A program made the translations under genes and the position numbers. A stretch of 64,000 nt of DNA. Source: Pterois miles (Eukaryota > Chordata > Actinopteri > Perciformes > Scorpaenidae). Numbering within the stretch: the stretch's first letter is position 1; every line of letters begins with the position of its first letter. The stretch spans positions 2,727,501 to 2,791,500 of the forward strand of contig CAMQGK010000318.1 in NCBI GenBank assembly GCA_947000775.1. Reading direction: 5' to 3'. Under the pieces are notes generated by a model. That model did no database searches. It had not been told where the DNA came from and was given only the letters and a program-made list of their open reading frames with translations. Shown piece by piece: positions 58,711 through 64,000 of the stretch.

Positions 58711-59480
58711 ACTACATACTATTGATGGAAAGGCTGACTGAGTTGTACATCACATTGTGATGATTGTTTTGTTAAAGAAAATGTTTCATGAAAGAAAAAT
58801 ATACAGTGTAATTAGACAAAAGGTTTTTCTATTTCTATTTTCTTAGCTTTACTTGAATGGTTATCTCATCTAAAAAAGACAAAACACAATGACATTTTTA
58901 GTTTTTCCCGGATCATAAAACATAAAAACCTGGTTTCCTCAACAACCCTCATTGGTGTTTAGACTTGTACACATGCAGTATCGGGTCTAAACTGCAATAG
59001 TAAAAAATATACCCAAGATCTATTAATTTTTCTGCTGTGACAGTGCCCCCCAAAATGGGGGCAAGGGGAGCCATGGATTTTTGGTCCCAGCTTACAATGT
59101 CAGTACTGGTAATTTGATCCATCCAATATCTGTGTGGGTGGGCACTAAAAATAGTTTATTATATCATTTAATTCTAGCTGCTGCACAGGCTATCAGCCAG
59201 CTGGGAGGGCAGCGCTGCGAGCTGTTGCTTAGTCTCAACTGTGATTTGAACACTCCCTATGTGATGCACACTGTCGTAATTCAAATCACTGAGTAATGTA
59301 CTACTACTACTACTACTAGTACTAGTTGCTTTACATTTTTGACAGTCTGGTCTTTTGCCATCACCACAATCTGGCCAATGAAAGAGAGCTAATGCTAGCT
59401 TTACTCCGTTCTTTCTATAATGCATCAGACACATCAACGTCTGATGGGAATCAGTGTACGAACGGTAATTTAAGGGCACA
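58711..59480. other. Nothing recognisable
   Basis: Unique sequence with a short CTA array at 59299-59317. Confidence 0.4.
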
Positions 59481-60487
59481 CTAGTTAGTAGGGGCGAAGG
59501 AAAAAAAGTATCACGTTTCTTTTTTTTTTTTTTTTTTTTTTTACGATTTTAAAATCAATTGTTTTAATGCCAGAATCAACATATTTGCTTCACTTGAGTC
59601 TATATGGAGGAAGAAGGAAATTACTGCTTTTACTGTTGGAGTCCAATTATTGTGACGTCACATCCGTTCTATATACGTTGATCAACATAAACCGCAGAAA
59701 GTAGAAAATGGCAGAGGGTCTGTGTGGATACAACCTGCACCTGAACATTTCAAATCCAAAGTGTTAAACGCTAACATGTTGGGTTTCACGGTTAAAGCTG
59801 CTTACTATCTGTCATGTACAGGTAACGTTATCGGATTACGGTAACGTACGATCAAGCCAGCTGTCACTTGCATTTCTGTGGTCAAATCAGCAGATGCTAC
59901 AACTGTAGAGCATCCATATACTGACATTTACGGTAAATGCATTTAAACGGCCCTGATGGAGCTGACTATGGCTGTACAGAGAGAACGGAGCTGATGGAGA
60001 GCTAGAGACGGTCTTGGCAATGATAGCAGAAGACTATATGTAGGACTACGTCTGGTTTTCAAAATAAGGTGTTAACAAAGGAACCTGTATATACAAAATA
60101 CATATATGGAAATAAGCTGATAGGATTATTTTCACAAGAAGTATAAAACATTACATGTCCTTTAGAAATTTAAAAGAAAACAGCACTAATATGTGAGGAA
60201 ACAGTCTTTATTCTTTGGTTTTGGGGTTGCTAGAAAAAAATACTAATAAATAATTCTATATTTATATATGTCAAATTATATATTTTATGTCATCTCAGAC
60301 TACTATTAATTATTTTTACTTGATCAATTTAGATGTTTTCCAAAGTAAAAGTCCCTCGATGTGTATGATTCAACTTTTTCTCATGGCAAATCTAATATTG
60401 AATTGTAATTCTTCAAAATCGCAATACATATTGAATTGACGCCCAGATATCGGGAGATGTGTGTATCGTCCCAGTCCTACTAGTTAG
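59481..60487 (+). mobile_element. hAT-like non-autonomous element with perfect 8-bp target duplication (family H1)
   Basis: The element is 59489-60479 (991 bp), with termini taggggcg and, inverted, taggactg. The octamer ctagttag occurs immediately on both sides (59481-59488 and 60480-60487). The interior aligns with 37474-38471 (words ccagaatcaacatatttgc, gtctggttttcaaaataa, aagtataaaacattacatg). It carries a 23-bp poly-T at 59520-59542. No transposase frame, so it must have been moved by an autonomous relative. Confidence 0.95.
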
Positions 60488-62329
60488 CCTTGTAGAATAG
60501 ACACTTAACAGCACGACAGTCCTCCCAATGTAATAAGGGTACATCAACAAACAATATGTAGGGTTGTTTAAAAGAGAGGGTAAAGAAAACATCTAGTATC
60601 AGTGCAAGAGGGCTTCAGGGATTGGTAGTTGTATTTCCTAGCATGGGAAATACCCATCAGTAGTCTCCATACAGTATTTCCTTAAACAAAAGGTGAGGAG
60701 AGGTTAAATCTGTTAAACTTTCTTACTTGTATTTCTAAAGTAGGTACACAGGAAGAATTGCCTGTTTGCTGGGTTTGTATGATTGCATCTACTGATTACA
60801 GGACAGAGAGCTTCTTGCAAGCATGTCTGTGATACTCACATTAAACCTGAACACCAATATATTGGAAAATAAAAGAGCAATTGCACAATAAACTCAATGA
60901 ACAGAACAATGATATACTGTATTGTGAAACTGAATTCTCTACCATATGAAACATAAAACGTCTTTAAAATCTTCCGTCTGAGGGCTGTTTCTCTCAATCT
61001 AAAATCCCCTTATAATCAATATCAAACTGCTCCATTTCTCATGACAGGCAAAGCTTTGGTTCGATATATGGCTATATCTTTTGCTAAGGGAGTAAAACCC
61101 CTAATTTAGTCTGCAATAAAGCGGCTTAGAGAAACTGATTCTTTCCAGAACATTAATCATAAAAATTTAATGGATATCAAATATTTAATACAGTAGAATG
61201 TACAACTTGTATTACTAGGGCTCTCTCTAAATCGATCATGTAGAGGAAAATCCATAATTAAAATTATGCTAGCAAGGGCAAATCATTAAGATTTCTATTC
61301 AGCTTCATGCTTCACGAAAATGAAATATACACCCTGCCAGTGATGTATAGGCTATTAGGGGGAGAAATAAATTATTACTGTCTCTTATAAAAATGGGTGC
61401 TTGATTATACTAGAAAAATAAAAGTGTGTGATAATTCTTGGGTAACTGAATCTCAGATACAGCCTCTGTTCCGATGAAAATAGAGGATAAACTACACTAC
61501 ACAAAAAATGGTATAATGTCAAATGTCTGGACCGGTAGAGTATGGTGTTAAATACAACATTTACTGTAAATCTGAAACCTTATTAAATATATAATTAATC
61601 AAGGTAGATGAATGTACTGCAAGGCTGAAAGCCTACAAGAATGAAGCAGCATTCACACACACGATATAATATCGGAGATAATAGACAGCAAACCATTTCT
61701 TTTCTTGTTTTTGTTTTTGTGAAGACTGTCATTTTAATTTAACTGCTCAATACAGTACATATAATACACCAAATCCTTGTGTTCAAATAACGAAAAAGCC
61801 CCAGAGCAGTGATTCACAACCAGGAATACTACAGACACCAGGGGGGTTATGGAGAGACTAGAATGAAGATGCTCAGCAAAGTTTGACAACAGCATTTGAC
61901 AACATATCCACATCTTTATTTGGGGGAAATTAAACACACTGATGTGGATACGAATTGGTATGATGCTGATCTTCAATATATTTATTGTCACAATATTGTA
62001 CCAGCTATGGCAGACTGACTGCACAGAACATAAACCTCAGTTTTGTACCAGCGTGGGTAAGCTGTATCGTGGGATATCACAACACCAGAAATTTAGTAGT
62101 TGATACCAATACCAGTGAAATTCTTCTATTCTCAAAAGGTAAAAAAAAACAATTAATCCCATGTACTTCAACATATAGTCCTTTATTATTGTTTTCATAT
62201 TGTTTAATTAATGAATTTATAATTAATCTGCTGAAAGTTTCTCCTGAAAGAATAAATTTGAAAAGATCAGACTTGAACATGTGATAATTTTATCATTTAT
62301 CTTTGACCAACGGCCATTTTTTTACTTAA
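60488..62329. other. Unique DNA with one hAT-like terminal remnant
   Basis: At about 61800-61860 agagcagtgattcacaacc resembles a cagtggttctcaacc terminus. Otherwise AT-rich and unremarkable, with no exon. Confidence 0.35.
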
Positions 62330-62640
62330 CAGAACTTGAACGCATCATAGCTTCAGCTGTTAACTCCATTATTGTGCTAAGCAGGACTGAGCTGCCCACC
62401 GGCTGTTAACATCCAACGTTACTAAATTTTAACGTGGATCTGTTGTTCATATCGCATTATCAAGGAAATATTATATTTTATGGTCCTCTGGACGACAGGA
62501 CGCCATTAGTTTTGAGCTCCGGTCCCCAGTACCTGCAGTACAGTGGGAAAACGAGTATAGTCGTGTTTTCAGACTTTTGGCATTGACCAAACTATCGGTT
62601 CTTGTTCTCTTGTCTGGTGTAACACCTGTACACCACGTCA
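62330..62640. repeat. Fragment related to H2
   Basis: The stretch gctaagcaggactgagctgcccaccggctg (near 62378) matches the minus strand of 39853-39885 (gcaggactgtgctgcccacc). The flanks are not aligned. A partial, diverged copy. Confidence 0.45.
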
Positions 62641-63289
62641 TTGAAAGTGCACAAAAAACAATTAGCCACCAAAGAGCTTAAAGTAACAGATAAATGGTTG
62701 ACACGTCCAATGACTACCACTTTCATGTCTTAGCAGTGCAAATGCAAACTTTACAGACTACAGAAGAAAAGCTTACACAGGATTTTTATGCCTTGTATAG
62801 ATTCATATTTGCCGAGTATCGACCAAAGCCACAGAGTTCAATCCATAGAGACTGTCCCATCTATTGAGGTGGTACGATGTACTCAAGCCAATCAGTTAAG
62901 GCTTCCCTAGAGGCCTACAGACGGCAATGGTTTTGTTACTACACTTGTGATTTAGGCTTGCTGCAGTTGCTGGGGTTACAAGGTGGTCGTACACACACTG
63001 ATTACATTACATACCCACCGCCCTTTTTTTTTTTTACAGAAATAAAACCTACTTGGTTCATTTTGGTGTATCAGTGCCATGTTATCAACACAGTCAGACG
63101 ATGAATGCAACAAACAGTGAACGCATCTGCTACAAATGGAGTCTCAGTCAGAGGAGGAGGTTGTCATATTTCACACAAACAGGAAGAGAGAGAGTTAACT
63201 GACAAGAAGATGTAAAGCAAAAAGCATATTTGGCAATATGTCAGAATTAAACCCAATACTATAAAGGAAACATAACATTAATGAAGACA
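62641..63289. other. Nothing recognisable
   Basis: Unique sequence with a poly-T at about 63025-63036. Confidence 0.4.
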
Positions 63290-63500
63290 TCGCCGTGTGG
63301 AGGACGGAGCGGTCCTCAGCTCTGCAGTGTAAGTTGGACCGGCGAGGCCAGTCACACTCGTAGTTTGTGAAGTTTATTAACCTGTGGGAAAATGTCCTCA
63401 CCATCACATCTCTACTGTGACTCAAATCTAAAATTTGGATGACAACAAAAAGGCCGTCACAGTGCCACTGAGCAACTATGTTAACACCTGTATCAGAGGC
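63290..63500 (-). repeat. Inverted fragment of the 50432 family
   Basis: The minus strand holds tagagatgtgatggtgagg and cccacaggttaataaactt, matching 50432-50477. The surrounding sequence extends the repeat on both sides of what is a terminus at 50432, so one of the two copies is rearranged or nested. Confidence 0.55.
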
Positions 63501-64000
63501 GACAGTAAAATGAGAAGTAAGTACGGTGAGCACACATCTCCCCCTCTGGCACCGTGATATGGACTGAGGCCATTCCCTTTAGGAGGAATTCCTCCGTTCA
63601 TCCACACATACCTCCCCTCCATCTTAGCAGCTCTTTGATCTGCTTATGTTCTCTTGAAAGGCTGAAACACTTCAAACAGAAAAGGCCGTGAGCCGAGCGT
63701 GACTTTCATACGAGCAGCTGGGTTTTTTTTTACTGCCATCTCATTGATTTGATAAAAATGATCGATACTCTTAAATTATGTATCATATCTTGTTCCTCTG
63801 TTTTGGGATCTGAGCATCAGTTGCCTCTTTGTGATTTGAGAGGAGAGGTGCTTTTTACTCTAATGAGTGTGGACAGTCCTCTCAGAACATATAGTTCGGT
63901 ATGGAAGATATGAATTATGGATTGCGGTACAAAGGGCCTGTATAGAAAGCATCTGATCAGATTATCAAACATTTACCATCAGATACATGAAGGCCAACTT
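63501..64000. other. Nothing recognisable
   Basis: Unique non-coding sequence to the window edge. Confidence 0.4.

Overview
The composition and repeat content point to the nuclear genome of a ray-finned fish, probably a percomorph. The evidence is tRNA-derived SINEs with an ATCC-type tail, many short non-autonomous DNA transposons (hAT-like with 8-bp target duplications, and elements flanked by TTAA), a dead Tc1-like transposase, and long (GT)n and (AT)n microsatellites. No complete protein-coding gene, rRNA or genuine tRNA gene can be supported. The window looks like a large intron or a gene-poor intergenic region. Nearly all open frames are short, and several are frames through microsatellites or homopolymers.

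Layout. 1-9 kb: mostly unique AT-rich DNA with two copies of one dispersed repeat (345-560 inverted; 6905-7740 split by a hAT-like insertion), a 5'-truncated SINE with a 16-bp target duplication (3125-3259), a copy of an unclassified repeat (4797-5460) and one weak exon-like segment (5632-5711). 9-20 kb: TTAA-flanked MITE copies, a G-homopolymer tract, a full-length MITE, a Tc1 fossil (13655-14495), two SINE copies, and an inverted pair of one repeat (9566-10178 and 16905-17470). 20-32 kb: two copies of a second MITE family, one holding an anomalous poly-G/poly-C insert, a 90-bp (GT)n, a 73-bp (CA)n and two more MITEs. 32-45 kb: a 27-bp minisatellite, several TIR elements including a hAT-like element with a near-perfect target duplication (37474-38471), and a SINE nested in a hAT-like element (42144-42522). 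45-64 kb: a composite TIR element, a better exon-like segment (46832-46920), further nested repeats, a second tRNA-type SINE (55905-56233), and a hAT-like element with a perfect 8-bp target duplication (59489-60479).

Between the repeats lie islands of unique, AT-rich DNA with homeobox-like core words (near 1255, 6160, 8815, 27480, 28840, 43690, 44360 and 51490). By composition these are candidate conserved non-coding elements, which would fit a region next to or inside a developmental gene. That is inference: no alignment could be run. I did not find a new biological system. The strongest results are the nested insertions whose target duplications or empty paralogous sites can be read directly inside this window.
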